Notes: generated by a model not told the origin, from the sequence alone. A stretch of 64,000 nucleotides of DNA from Blastomyces gilchristii SLH14081 (GCF_000003855.2 NW_003101656.1:123033-187032); one strand, 5' to 3'. Counted from the stretch's first letter, positions 11,718 to 24,690 are shown. Translations and numbers: made by a program.

Positions 11718-12394
11718 TGTGGCGGGCTGCGCCCGATCAATCATACAGACTATTCCGTTACACTCCATAGATTCCTACCGCCCCATTCTCGATCGCCGAT
11801 CCTCGGCTGCCACGAACGCGTATGTTCCGATTGTCCATTCTTGAACACATATGCTCTGATTCTCAGCCATTCTTGATTGCTGATCCTCAGCTGCTATGAA
11901 CACATGTAAATTCTTCCACTCTGAAGCTTCACTGTATACATCATCACATATGTGTATAAATATTCACTTTAATTGCTGATTCTCATATTTTCTCTTTCTT
12001 TTTCTTCTTTAATATTTTTCACTTTGTTATATAAGATCTATAAATATTATATTAATCTATTCAGTATGAATCTTTTATACTTGAAAAATATTCATTATAT
12101 TCTTATTAAAAATGATTATTTATATATTATCTTCTTATTAAAAATAATTATTTATTAAGAAGATATCTGAACATGTAACAATATATAAGAAAGAGAAATA
12201 AATAGTTAATCAGATACTGAGTTCTTAAATAGAAGCTTACTTATTAATCACTCTAACTCTATAATAAAATTTTATAAGAGAATATTAGTAAAAGATCTGA
12301 GAGTTCTGATACTTAGATATATAAAATATTTATACAATTACACTTCTTTAAATATTATATATTTAATGAAAAATATATTTAATAATAATATAAG
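11718..12394 (+). mobile_element. Gypsy A3: 5' LTR and start of internal region, interrupted by A2
   Basis: The 5' LTR spans 11718-12079 and begins TGTGGCGGGCTGCGCCCGAT. It is the same LTR as those of A1 and A2 but in plus orientation. From 12080 to 12394 the sequence matches, in reverse complement, the region just inside the A1 5' LTR (about 32650-32958). The element is therefore cut where the A2 LTR begins at 12395; the rest should lie beyond the window. The first 130 bases of the LTR keep many CpGs, while the remainder is strongly AT-shifted. Confidence 0.75.
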
Positions 12395-13510
12395 TGTAAG
12401 AGGTTGATACTGAATAGATCAGTATAATATTGATAAATCTTATATAATAAAGAGAAAAACATTAAAGAAGGAAAAGAAAGAGAGAGTATAAGAATCTATA
12501 ATTAAAGTAAATATTTATACATGTATATAATGAAGCTTCAGAGTAGAAGAATTTATATATATTTATAACAGCTAAGAATTAATAATTGAGAATAATCAAG
12601 AATCAGAGTGTACATATTTATACACATTTATAGTAACTGAGAATCAGACTGAGAGTCAGAGCAGTAGAAATCTATGAAGTGTAATAAAATAGTTTATATA
12701 AATAATCAGATATAGTCTGTTATATTAATCTCTCTCTTCTTATCAATCAAGAGCCGCGGTTTCAGATAATATAAAACTTAAAGTTCAGATCAGGCAATTA
12801 TAACTGACTTATTTTACAAGATATTATCAGCTACAGCTGCAGAATCTTTCATTGAGAATATCTTCAATTTCTTTCTCAGGTTCATTATCTTCTTCTGTAA
12901 TTTCTAACAGCTGTCAGTCAGAAGTCAGTTGTGAAGAGAATGAGTTAGTAACAGTATAGCAGAGTAAACTTGTGTGAAATATATTATAAATCTCTGACAG
13001 AGTATTAAGATAATAGTTATAACTGTCTAGAACTTCTATCACTGTGTATTTCTATCACTGTGTATTTCTATCACTGTGTATATCATATAATAATAATTCA
13101 ATATACAGAATGAGTGTGTAATCTATATATTCTTAAGATTTAATTATATAAGATCTTCTATCTTATACTGTTCTGCAGAATCTTATCAGATATTGACTTG
13201 ATTCTCTTAATCTTATTTAATATTTATTATAAAGGCTTTTACTCAGTTACAGATATTTCAGAGCTTTATTACTATATTATTAATAATCTGAATCAGACTG
13301 CAGAGATTGAGTGTGAATTGTGTAATCTCTAGAAGATTCAACACTTTTATATAATATCTATATGTAAGAAAGAACAGGCTTACATCTATTAAAATAATAT
13401 CTTGATTATTAATAGCAATCTCTGCATGTAAAAGAAGATTATATCAATCATCTTATAAGTAATTACAGAACTTATAAAGATACTTCTTCACAGTCTGAAT
13501 TATTCATTGT
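12395..13510 (-). mobile_element. Gypsy A2: 3' LTR and 3' internal end
   Basis: The 3' LTR is 12395-12724, starting TGTAAGAGG and ending in TATA (from CACA by decay). A purine-rich tract (minus strand AAGAAGAGAGAGATTAA) adjoins it, as expected for the polypurine tract of a minus-strand element. The internal part at 12725-13510 matches A1 at 13820-14580 and is the end of pol. A2 continues after the A1 insertion at 33268-33716, then at 47041-47386 and 55200-55639. The flanking bases 12390-12394 (ATAAG) are probably its left target duplication; its partner is outside the window. Confidence 0.8.
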
Positions 13511-13819
13511 TATAAGAGGTCTACGCTGAATAGATCAGTATAATATTAATAGGTCTTATATAACAAAGATAAAAACATTAGAGAAGAAAAGAAAGAGAAA
13601 GTGCAAGAATCAGTGATTGAGGTGAATATTTATATATGTATGTGGTGGTGTACGCGGGGGAGCTTCAGAGTGGGAGAATATATGCGCATTTATAGCAGTC
13701 AAGAATCAGTGATTGAGAATGGCCAAGAATTGAAGCATATGCATTCAAGAATGAAGTGATTGAAATCTGTGAAGTGTAACAGAATAGTCTATATAATTGA
13801 TCAGACACAGCTCATCACA
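13511..13819 (-). repeat. A1 3' LTR
   Basis: The 309-base LTR starts TATAAGAGG (TG decayed to TA) and ends ATCACA. A polypurine-like tract (minus strand GAAAGAGAGAGCTAA) abuts its inner edge. Nearly every difference from the CpG-rich 5' LTR is a transition at CpG or CpC/GpG. Confidence 0.88.
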
Positions 13820-13839
13820 TTAGCTCTCTCTTTCAGAAG

Positions 13840-15180
13840 CTGTTTTCATCAGTCAAGAACTGCTGTTTCAGATAACATAGAACTCAGAGTTCAGGTCAGT
13901 TAATTATAGTTAACTCATTTCACAAGATATTATCAGCTGCAGTCACAGAGTCTCTCATTGAGAATATTCTTAATCTCTCACTCAAGCTTATTATCTTCTT
14001 CTATAATGTCTGATGACTGTCAGTCAGAAGTTAGTTGAGAAGAGAATGAATCAGTGACAGCACAGTGAAGCAAGCTTGTATGAAATACATTATGAATTTC
14101 TGATAATATGTTAAGACAGTAGTTATGACTATCTAGAACTTCTATCACTTTATACTTGATATAGCAGTAATCTAGTGTACAAGATGAACATATGATTCAT
14201 ATATTCTTAAGATTCAATTATATCAGATCTTCTATCTTATATTGTTCAGTGAGATCTTAGTGAATATTGATTTGATTCTCTTAATCTTGTTTTACAGTTG
14301 TTATGAAGATCTCTGCTCAATCATAGATATTTCAGAGTTTTATTACTATATTATTAGCAATCTGAATCAGACTGCAGAGATTCAGTGTGAACTGTGTAGT
14401 CTCTAGAAGATTTAACACTTTCATATAATATTTATATATAAGAAAGAACAGACTTATATCTGTTAAAATAGCATTTCAATCATTGATAGCAATCTCTGTA
14501 TATAGAAGAAGATTATACTAATTATCTTATAAGTGATTACAGAACTTATAGAGATAATTCTTCATAATCTGAATTATTTATTCTGATATATCATCAGTCT
14601 CAGAGTAGTAGATAGTTGATAGACAGTGTATAATCTTGAAAACTTGACAGATTCTTATTCAGAGAGTACTTATGAATTAACAGCTCTGATCTGATACTAT
14701 AGATCTCAGTAATCTGTGTATTCAATAGAATAGATTCTGTAGAAAAGCTTCAGTGACTTGTTCAGTATTCATCTTATTACAAGATTTTAATATTATATCT
14801 TTACTCAGTTAATTCACAATGATCAGAATGTTTCTATAACTCTTACTCTCAGATAGATTAACAGTAAAGTTAATTACTATATCTTATCAGATTCTATTAG
14901 AGATATTGAGTAGTTTTAATAGATTTTTTCTACAGTTCTTTTATAAGATAATAGAAGAAGAGTAATTACAGTTTTAGATGAAGTGTTTAATACTGTTTAA
15001 TATCTCAGATCAGTAGAACTCTCAGAAGATCATTCTATACAGTTATTCACAGTCTGAATAATCAGTTATATACAAATCATGCATCTCTTACATTATCTGA
15101 GTATATAAGAATTCAGAGTGAGAGATTCAGCATCATTCACAGAATTATAGAATGTTATTATTATTAATTGAACATTTTGA
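13840..15180 (-). pseudogene. A1 integrase and chromodomain, decayed
   Basis: Reading the minus strand across frames, I see integrase core remnants such as NILIIVDRLSKD-like and SIVSDQ-like segments at about 14690-14900. Near 13880-14100 there is a chromodomain with YLVKxVNYN (a YLVKWxGY signature in which the Trp is now a stop), preceded by an acidic EWEIxxILNER-like stretch. Chromodomains direct chromovirus integration to marked chromatin. Several stops and possible frame changes rule out function. Confidence 0.65.
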
Positions 15181-15249
15181 CATATCAGTTCTTATACATA
15201 GTTCTGAAGAAAATCAGAGTACTTCTTAATATACTACTTCAGTGAGAGT

Positions 15250-15878
15250 CTGAAGAAGTTTATTTATCTGAGCTGCTGTATATCACAGTTTATTCAGTGT
15301 AGAAGAAGTGAAGATATCAATGATAGTTCTAACTGAAGAAGTATATATAGTATCATGAACTGTTTTATCTTAATTAACTAGTATCTTCAGATTCAAGAGT
15401 CAGTGCTCTCAGTTTATTCAGTAAGTATCTGTTACATTAGATAATATATCTTACTCTCATTATAAGAGAGTATCTATCATTGAGTTCTAGCTATCAGAAT
15501 AGTAGTGTATTGTAAAATAAAAGCAGCTTAAGAACTCAGATCATTGTATCTATTATTCAGTGAGTTTATAGATAGTTATAAAGTATTTAAAGTTCTTATA
15601 ATCTGTAACTATCTTAAATTCAGAGATACTTTGAAGTTCAGAGTCTCATTCTTCTAAACAGTGTATAATTGTAAGAAGTTTCTTATCATAGATCTTATAA
15701 TTGCATTCAGCAGAACTCAGTTTCTTAGATATAAAGACATATAATTATAGAACATCTTCATTATTATATTATAATATCACTTCTTCTATTATATAGTCAG
15801 AGAAATCAGCTTCAATAACTGTTTTATAATCAGAATTAAATATTATTAGTAGAGAAGTATTAATAAATATCTTCTTTA
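15250..15878 (-). pseudogene. A1 RNase H domain, decayed
   Basis: The minus-strand reading gives DYKTVIEADFSDY, then [20 protein letters not shown] and FKIVTDYKNFKYF, the standard Ty3/gypsy RNase H series with catalytic-type Asp and Glu. The domain joins in frame to the reverse transcriptase on the other side of B1 (AAFIQIK at 29954, then KIFINTS at 15878), which confirms that B1 was inserted here. Confidence 0.8.
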
Positions 15879-16057
15879 TGTGGTTCGGAAGAACGTACGA
15901 CCGTCGGATAATAACGCGGCCGCTTCCGAACTGCTAGTGTATGAATGTAAAGAGGGTCATAGCAGTCACTAATTAATTTAGTGTATAATATTACAATATA
16001 TAAGAAGTCAGTGTACACCTGTAATTGTATACTAGCTTAAGCAATCTTTGAATCACA
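15879..16057 (+). repeat. B1 5' LTR
   Basis: A 179-base LTR with TG...CA ends. The first 70 bases keep CpGs (for example gcggccgcttccgaactg) that are changed in the 3' LTR (acagccacttctgaactg). This gives a direct record of the mutation process. Confidence 0.9.
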
Positions 16058-16509
16058 TCTGATAGCATGTTTAAAAATCAGTAAGAAGTGCAGGCTTCTT
16101 CAGAGTGTGATAATTCTGTCTATGAAGTAATTTATAGTTATCATGTCAGTGTGGTTCTAGAACACCTTAAAAGATAGTGTATAAAGAACAGTGAGCAGAA
16201 GAGCATCTGATTGATACTGCTTCACTTATTAAGGGAAAACTTCACACTCAGATGAATGCCATGTATGAGATGTGAACAGATGAGATGTGAGAAAGAGAAT
16301 GAGAGTAGTGAACCAGATTCAAAGAAGTTCACTCTCTACTTAAAAGAAGAATAAAAGAAAGAAGTGATCATCACTGAAGTCATATAATGATAACAGAAAT
16401 CATATAATAATATAGTGATAGAATGATATAGCAATATAATGATACAGTAATATAATAATAGACATCATACAATCAATGAGAAATCACTGAAATAAATACC
16501 TTCTCTAGT
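16058..16509 (+). other. B1 leader between LTR and gag
   Basis: This 0.45 kb has no open frame. It contains a run of short ATATAATGATA-type repeats at about 16380-16460, also present in B2 (57010-57090). A primer-binding site complementary to a tRNA could not be identified. Confidence 0.5.
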
Positions 16510-17900
16510 CAATATGAATAACATTCTTCTCTGCTATCTGAACTGAAAGATATGCAGAACCTCTCAGAGAGTTTACTCAAAGCAGTAAGAAAAGCAGCTA
16601 AAACTGCTGAACTGGAATTGAAGCTCTGTATGTGTACAAGAATTCTAAACAAGATTGAGACCTTGTGTACACAGTGGCAGACTGAGATGAAAGTCAAACA
16701 ACAATTGACATTTGCTGTGAATTAAGCATTCACTATAAAGAGCTTCACTGACACAATCACCATCATCAATAAGAATAGAGAAAACCAGATCTTAGACCTG
16801 CAGTAGAAGATCAAACATTTATATAGACAGACAACTATACTGAATCTGAAGATCTCATCACAATTGTTCACAATTTCTTCAGAAGCATATATATCATCAG
16901 AGATCACTGTGCAGAATGAGAATTCAAGTATGAGATATATCAAGTCAGAAGATCTGCTGAAGCTATCAAGCTTTAATAACAATTAAAAAAATGATGCTGC
17001 AATCAGCTGACTAAGTCAGATGCAATTATATTATCAGATTAAATGTAAACTTACAGACAGACAGTCAATAAAATTTTAACAAGTCTTAAGATCTGTCACA
17101 TTTCTACATGAAAAAGTGAAGTCATTATAAATGACTGATGAAAAGATGAATCTCACAGACCTGAAGTGATATTCATTCTTATAAACATGAAATGAGTTTT
17201 TCAAATGAATCTTGCACAACTTTGAGAAAGTAAATATATGAGATAAGTATTATAAATACTTCACTGAGTGTAGATAAGTAAGTAATCTTATATTATACTT
17301 CACACACTTCAGCTTATACTATCTCACATTGAATGAAGGGCTTTCAACATCTTTCTGTTTACAGATCTTTATTCATGATCTTACATCTGAGTTGAGAGTA
17401 GAATGAAAATACTTAATCTCACAGTCAGATACAGTGAAGAAAGCATACAATATTCTTATTATACAGAAACAAGTGAGTCAATTATGATAGAAAATACTAT
17501 AATCAAGTATGTCTCAGTAAAGAACAAGTAATCAGACTTCTATAACACAAGTTACATACTCAGATATGATGAATCTAGATCTGAATGCCATTGCTAAAGC
17601 ACTCAATTCTCTGAAAAAGAAATCCTCTGAGTGAAAACCTTAATATCACAAGTATTAAGCTTGCTTTAACTGCAGATGTCAAAATCATGATACAAAAGAT
17701 TGCACTCAGCATGCACAGTCAAGAGAAGTAAGAAAGTCAAAAAACTAGCAGAATCAGTGAGCTCAGAGGCACTTGCTGATATTCTATAAAAAGTTTTCAA
17801 AGTGAAAGAGATGTCTGTGTTAGATAATTCTCTGAATTCTGTGAATGTAAAGAAGAAGCAGGCTTCTGACTGAGATGCAGATGAGAAAGTGAACACTCAT
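16510..17900 (+). pseudogene. B1 gag with CCHC zinc knuckle, decayed
   Basis: The plus-strand frame containing ELKDMQNLSESLLKAVRKAA (from 16540) is helical and coiled-coil-like, followed by a capsid-like middle region. An intact CX2CX4HX4C knuckle, CFNCRCQNHDTKDC, lies at 17662-17703 in the same frame. The start codon is not clear; the ATG at 16514 is in another frame. Many stops are present. In B2 the last Cys of the knuckle is Tyr. Confidence 0.7.
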
Positions 17901-17929
17901 CTCAATGTCTTAAGACCTGAAATGTTAAT

Positions 17930-20359
17930 GTATAAGAGGCACTTGAATAAGAATTGAGAGATGACTGCAAAAGTGTTAGCAGATACAGAAGCTTCTATAT
18001 AATATATTAATAATTATATAATCTGAAGATTGAAAGAGGTTCACTGAGTGAAGAATTCCTGATGTATAAGATTATCTGATAATCAATATTTGATATCACC
18101 TGCAAGAGTAAGAGTTTCCTTGCACTTTGAAGAATGATCTTGCTATATTTGAGCATGAGAGCTGCAGAACATGAAATATGACCTTATTCTTGAACTTGAT
18201 TGATTTCAAAGGTTCAATCTGCAGATTCAATGATGTACATGTCATATGCAGTTAACTGATAGAAAGAAAATGATTCATACAATTCTATCAACTGATATAA
18301 GAAGGACATTTCACATCTCTGATATAGAAGAATTAAATCTGTTTATACATTAACAAGTAAAGAGAATGATTTGCAAGACCTTATCTGAAAGCATTCTGTA
18401 TATCATACAGAATCTGAAAGCAGAGAAAATCAAGATAAAAGATATATGAGAGAACAAGTGTATAAAGAAGCTTCTGAAGAAGCATGAAAAGATCTTTTGA
18501 ACAGATCTTTCATCAGAATTGCTGCTGAAATGAGGATTTGTACATGAGATTGACATGAAGAATGCAAAACCAGTCAATCAGAATGTGTATTCTCTGTCAC
18601 AAATGTATCTCAAAGAACAGAAGTATCAGATCACAGATCTTCTAGAATGTGATCTCATATAGCTCTCATCAAGTGTGTGAGGCTTTTCAGTTCTATTTGT
18701 AAAAAAGACAGGTGAGGAGTGATGAATGTGTATTAATTATCAAGCACTCAACAAGCTTACAATCAAGAATGAATATTCACTGTCACAGATTCAACAATAG
18801 TTGAATACAGTTGAAAATATCTGATATCTATCAAAGATTAATCTTCTCTCAGAATACTGACAGATCTGTATAGACAAACTGTCAGTTCTGTGAACTGTAT
18901 TTAATATATAATGAGAAAAGTTCAAATTCCTGACAATGTTATTTAGTCTGATAAATGCACTCATCATCTTCTAAATAGTAATGAATACAATTCTTCATAA
19001 ACAGAATAAAATCTCATGCCTTGTATATCTTAATAACATTCTAGTCTTTTCAAACTTATACAATGAATATCTGAAGCATCTCAATGAAGTGCTTATAACT
19101 CTGACAGAGTATAAACTCTATATTAAATCACTCAAGTGTGTGTTTGAAATAGAAGAGTTGAAGTTTATAGAACATGTAGTAAGTGATGACTGTATATATC
19201 TTATTCTGAAGAAATTGAATGTCATAGCAAATTGACTGCAGCTGAGAAATGTACATCATGTATGACAGTTTCTTGAGTTGATCTCATACTATCACAGATT
19301 TATTAAGAATTTCACATAAATATCTGCATCACTCTCAGATCTCTTAAGAGAAATAGATGCAAATCTGTAAAAGAAGAAGTTTCATTCAATCATCTGAAAT
19401 ATCACATGTGAAGAGGCTTTTCTCACACTGAGAGAATGTGTAATAATATTCTCAGTACTTATTCAATCAGATTATGATAAATCTTTCTACATTGAGACAA
19501 ATACATCTGAATGAGCTATCAGAGGCGCTCTTCTACAGATAAGTAAGAACAGCAAGCTGCATCTGATAATGTATGATGATAGAAAACTATCAGACACTGA
19601 GCTCAATTACTCAGTGTATGAAAAAGAATTGCTAGTGATTAAGCACACACTGACATTGTGAGATAGATATATTAACAATGAGTATACAATAACAGTGATC
19701 ATGAATTATAAAAGTCTCATCTATCTACAATCAATGATAAAATCTTTCAAATGCTTAGTATGTTGAATCTCAGAGTTTCAAGTGTATGATCTTCATATCA
19801 AATACTGAAAGAGATCAGACATCATAATATCTGATACAATTAGTTACAGACTCAATTTCATGAGTAAGGGTTCTGTGAACTAGGTATAAGAAACATTCAT
19901 ATTAAATGCGCTGACAAGATACAAGGAATCAGAATGAGTGAACATCATAATCTCTTACTTGAAGAATGACAAGATGTCAGATAATAAGTATCTTGTGAAA
20001 GTAGTAGAAGAGATGCTTCTGAACTTCAAGCTGAGAAAATTAGAAAATAACATTATGCTTTATCACAATCTAGAATACACAGAAGCTCTCTATCTAGAAT
20101 CTTTATTTCAATGTGACTTAATAACTCACATGTACAAGAAATTCAGTCACTTAGAAAGTCCTGAACTCATGAGTGTACTTGAATCAAGAGTATACTGATC
20201 AAGCATGGCTGAGAACATTCAGACATACACTCATGAGTGCCTGAATTATCAGGTTGTGAAAGAATCTAAGAAAGGATTAGAACATGAGAAAGTGCAACAT
20301 CAGGTGAAGTGTATGATATAACTGTTTAAATGATGAAGAATGAATCTCATAGGCATATT
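17930..20359 (+). pseudogene. B1 pol: protease, reverse transcriptase, RNase H, start of integrase
   Basis: The protease motif DTGAS reads DTEAS at about 17985. Reverse transcriptase: FSVLFVKKTGEE near 18690, RMCINYQALNKLTIKNEYSL, and the catalytic box as CLVYLNNILVFS at 19029-19037 (YLDD with both Asp changed to Asn). The open frame 18981-19235 continues with the typical HKLYIKSxKCVFE motif and VVSDD. RNase H follows (ELNYSVYEKELLVIKH). Integrase begins with an HLESPELM stretch and CLNYQV at the end of its zinc-binding region. The frame breaks at hAT-1, just before the first catalytic Asp. It resumes at 26178. Confidence 0.85.
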
Positions 20360-20879
20360 TAGACTGGCCGGCGGGACCATGAATTTCACATTTGATCCCA
20401 TTTGGTCTGGTCTCATACATTTCTTGACGTGAGTCCCACCAGGACCAAGCCTCAAAAAAATCTGAAAATGGACCATTTCTGAGAGAAATGGCATGAAAAA
20501 TGACCAGATTTAATTCAAGAACAGTGAAATGAGAGTAATTTCTCAGAATAAACTGTGAAAGATGATCATTCTTCTAAAATCAGAATGAGACTGAGACTGA
20601 AGATTAAAATCAGTCTCATTCAGTTCATTCAGTGATTGCTTATATAATCAGAATTTGGTAATGATTATTGATAACACTCATGAAACAACTAAATACATTC
20701 TTGTGTAAGTTTATTCTTCACTTTCTCATGAAAACTACACTTCTCTGATATACTGTGATCAGAGATATTAAACTATCTGATAATTCTATGTTTTACAATC
20801 ATGAGTTTCTTGATTGTTTCTTCTTGTAATTGTTCTCAATGATAGTGATAAATATCTCAACTTGAGTTGAACTTTCACT

Positions 20880-23100
20880 TCATTCTCATCTCTGTCAATG
20901 AAATTGTCAGAATATCACACATCATCAGTGCAACAGTTGAATATATACTCTTAACAATTTTTCATAACTCTAGAATTGATTTGGTGTGTAAATTTGTCAG
21001 ATCATCTTGAAGATAGCAGTCAAATTCAGTTTTATAAGTATGTAGTTTTGCCTGATTTTCAGTTGCAATCAATGTATGCAAGTCCTGTTTCAAAGTTAGT
21101 ATTATAGTTCTATGAGATATGAAGTGTTATCAAAGATTGTTACTTACTAGGGAATTATATTCCACTGTCTTCACATCTTGAACATCTGCTCATTCAAATC
21201 TCTGATAGTTGGCATTGTAGTAGTCTCAGACTAATTTGACATATGAGTCTTGTTTCTCCTCTGTTTAATCTTGAGAAGTGTAGATATTAACTTAACAGAA
21301 GAAATCTAGTAGAGCTGCTACAGCATAGTACTCTGCAAAAGATTGTTCAGTTTTGCTGTAGTAATATGCCAGTTTATTTCTTACAGTAATAATAGCCTGC
21401 ACTATAGCATCATCCCAGACTGAATTTCTTTTTAAGTGATTCAACTGCTTCTCAAGATGAGTAAATAAACTGTTATACATTCACCAGGCTGACTGCAGCA
21501 TTGGTGTACAAGTGATTGAGACTGTCTTTATTGTCTTATAAAACTGAAACAGTAAATCAATCACATATTTTAACTGAGTTCACTTCATATCAGAAAGTTT
21601 CAATATCTAGATCTTTTCCTGATCAGAGTGTTACACTCAATGATCAATTGTCTGACACAATCAAAGAGCCTGAACAGTCATCTTATATATTGAACTTCAC
21701 TGTGTTTTAACATTCTGTATCATATTCAGTGATGTGACTGATTTATTTATTTATTGAATATCATGAAATCATTATTATTATTTAGAAGAGATACAAATCA
21801 CATTAGTAATGTTTTGAATCTGTGATATTTAAATTATTAGTCAATCTATTCAAAATTAACAGTAGTATTATTAAAAAGCATTATCAAAAAGCAATATCAA
21901 AAAGTGTTGTTAAAAAATATTATCTTTTATAAAGTAGATGTAAAAGTTACTTGAGTAATCACTTTTATCTCATTCTTATCTCAAGAATCAGCCATCTCAT
22001 TATTCTTTATCTCAATGTTAAGATTCTTTATCAGTGTTTACATCACAAGTTAAATCATATAAGTAATGCAGGGAATATGACCTTGTTTATCATTTCAGAA
22101 ATACAAAGTCAATTTTTGCTTCAAGCTCTTCATCATAGTATAGTTATTCACAGCATTATCAGTTGTAATTGTAAGAAGACTGAGACTAATATCTCAATAG
22201 TCATTTTTAATCACAGTCATTAATATCTCTGCTATATAATCCTCAGTATGACTACTGATCAATGATTCAAATTCAATTAATGTCTCTTGATAAGTTCAGT
22301 TCTCATCAATGTAATAATATATAACTCTTACAAATGCAAGATTGTTTGTACTAGTTCATGCATTCACTGTGAGAGACACTCTTTGATGATTCTTCAACTC
22401 TGATTCTAGATATTGTATATTGACTTTGTAGTGTATCTCAAGGTTGAACTGAAGACAGAATCAATGTGAAATATGAAGATTTGAATTAAGCATTTAAAGA
22501 AGTGTTCAGAATTCAGAGTTTTCAATTGATTGAAAAGAAAGATTCAGAGATATATATATATAAAGTAATTATTCACAGAAGTTATCAGATGAGAGTTGTA
22601 AAATCAGAGTACTGATATATGATTATTTTCACATAATTTTCTTCAAATTAGAAAGTTAGTATTATCAAAAATTGTTATCTGATAGAGTAACTTATCAGCT
22701 CAGTAGTAATTTTCTGATTATTTTTCTTTTATTGTCTGCATTCTGATGACTTCAGATGTCAGGAAATTTCTTCAGAGCTATGATCAGTTTATAATGAATA
22801 TTTCTGAATGAAGTTACAGTGATTGTAGCAGAGAGATGACTCTTCAGTAATCTACAATGTAATCTGTTAATAATTATTTCATAGATTATCTCAGTGTTTG
22901 TGTTGAGTTTTTCATAAATTTTATAACCTGAAATCAGATGTGAAGAATGAAGTGATTATTTATCATAATTGAAAGAGAGCATTCTGTGTTGAATTGTAAA
23001 TAATATAGACTTTGTAATTCACAGTGATTTCTTGAAGAGTTTATGAATCTTCAATAGAAGTAAAAGAAGTAGAAGAAGTGAATTCAGAAGATATGATAAT
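20880..23100 (-). pseudogene. hAT-1 transposase, decayed and intron-containing
   Basis: On the minus strand at about 21950-22400 I read SLTVNAxTSTNNLAF (from SLTVDAWTS), YYIDENxTYQETLIEFESL, then LTITTDNAVNNYTMM and GHIPCITYMIxL, the hAT transposase core with the TTDNAxNN catalytic motif and the Cys/His segment after it. The open frame 21292-21480 (HLEKQLNHLKR, RNKLAYYYSKTEQS) is the region before the C-terminal dimerisation domain. Several GT-AG introns appear, for example starting GTAAGT at about 21140. The first catalytic Asp reads Asn and there are many stops. Confidence 0.75.
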
Positions 23101-23603
23101 AATTTGAGAAAGATGACAATTTATTTTTAATAACTGATCACTGATGTGTGTAAGAAGAATTAATATAAGAGAAAATAATCTTGTTTCTTAACTTAGTTAT
23201 AATTTTAGTACTAACTCAGATTGAATATCATTGATATATAAAAGTAAATAAATAATCTTGATTAATCTCTGTCATATTTCTTGAAATATATTAATATTAT
23301 GAAAGAGAGTGTTATCAAATTATGTTATCAGATAATATCATTAAAAATATATTAATATTATAAATATCAATATTGAAAAAATGTTGATACTGATACATTA
23401 TAGTGATTTGTGAATCATGATAGTTAAATATATATATATATATATATCATTTCTGACTTGATTACAACTTGTACAATAATTTTTGAAAACTCAAAATTAA
23501 TTTTAATTATTAATAATTAAAAACTTAAACTTATAATTAACTAATATAAAAAGAAAAAAATCTACTTCTTCTCTTTCTTATTCTTCTTATCATTCTTTAT
23601 AAT

Positions 23604-24390
23604 TTACTTCTTATTCTTCTTCTTCTTCTTCTTCTTCTTCTTCTCCTTCTTCTCATCTGAGGTGATAACTATCTCAAAATCTCCCTCTGCTGCCATCTCA
23701 GAGAAGGGTTTCTGCTGCTTCTCCTCAGCCAGGTCAACCTGCATCTCAAAATCCCGCATTTTCTTATCTGCTGTCTCAGGTTCCATTCCAGCAGTAAGCA
23801 GATTGACATGCTCAGAGAGCAGGGCTGCCTTCTCAATGTTCTGAATCATAGAGTGCATTCAAGACCTGAACAAGGCCTCAATTCTCTCCTTCTCTGTCAG
23901 CTCCTACTAATCAATTAGAGAACAGAAGCATTATCAAAAATTGTTATCTCTTAATAAATAAAAAACTTACCAGTTTTGACTTCTTTATCTCCTACTTTAA
24001 CACTCTCTCAATCTTCTTCTGCTGCTGCTTATTTATAGTAATACTCTTCTTCTCTCTCTCTCTCTTCATCTTAAACTCAAATCATTCTCAGAGCTTCTTC
24101 TGATCTCATCACTACTGTATGAGACTCTTCACTGTCTTCTTCTTCAATCTCTCACAGGTGATGTTATCTGCATTATTTCTATACTTAGTTCAGTCTAAAT
24201 CTATCAGAAGTGTTACTTAAAATTGTTATCATTCTACTCTCTTACAGAGCCTCTTCAAGGCATTATAACATGTCTTATGATTGATCTCCTCTCACTTAAA
24301 CACCTTCTTCTCCTCTCTCTTCAATCTATGATGATGCTCACGCGCCTTGGTGGTCCGCAGGACCGCAGAATATTTGAAGAAGAATAACAT
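23604..24390 (-). CDS. hAT-1 second gene: zinc-cluster-like basic protein with poly-Lys tail
   Basis: Two exons on the minus strand, 23971-24390 and 23604-23903, are joined in phase by a 67-base intron (GTAAGT start, TAG end). Together they are 240 codons including stop. Exon 2 is fully open from Met 23858 and ends in ten or more lysines. Exon 1 has stops in hAT-1. In hAT-2 its start reads MSSLFKYSTVLQTIKACEHC and continues HRLKKEKKK, then a Cys-containing TDCK and LKRLCKR. The ACxxCxRLK start and the later Cys series resemble fungal Zn(II)2Cys6 DNA-binding domains, but the spacing is not canonical. A further small intron may lie near 24210-24245. Its role in transposition is unknown; a DNA-binding helper or regulator is a reasonable inference. 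Probably not functional here. Confidence 0.5.
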
Positions 24391-24461
24391 GATTGATTTT
24401 GATGAGCATTAAAGAGAAGTGAAGGCAGAAGAGATAGCCAGAAATAATATAATAATAGTGA

Positions 24462-24565
24462 TGATGATGATGATGATAATGATGATGATAATAGTGATGA
24501 TGATGATGATGATAATGATGATGATAATGATGATGATGATGATGATGATAATAATGATGATGATG
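24462..24565. repeat. (GAT)n/(GATAAT)n microsatellite in hAT-1
   Basis: A run of GAT and GATAAT repeats lies just upstream of the second hAT gene on its minus strand. hAT-2 has an equivalent, more degenerate run at 45320-45440. The His-rich open frame over it (24338-24580 minus) is a repeat artefact. Confidence 0.9.
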
Positions 24566-24690
24566 AAAGAGAGAGTGCATTGAAATATATTACTGACTTA
24601 TCAAATATAAAGAGACAAAGAAAATATTAACAGTTTTCAGAGATATATGAAAACAGCTACAGTGTTACATAGCAACATCATCTTCATTCA

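Noticed and set aside
13037..13079. Short tandem repeat (TATCACTGTGTATTTC-like units), considered as a possible CRISPR array
   Set aside because: The three units are directly adjacent with no spacers and lie inside a decayed retrotransposon.
12395..14590. Simple tandem duplication of about 1.1 kb
   Set aside because: The two units are the 3' ends of two separate copies, A2 and A1, as shown by the ATTGT target duplication at both A1 ends.
24338..24580. Apparent His-rich protein in hAT-1
   Set aside because: It is the translation of a GAT/ATC microsatellite.
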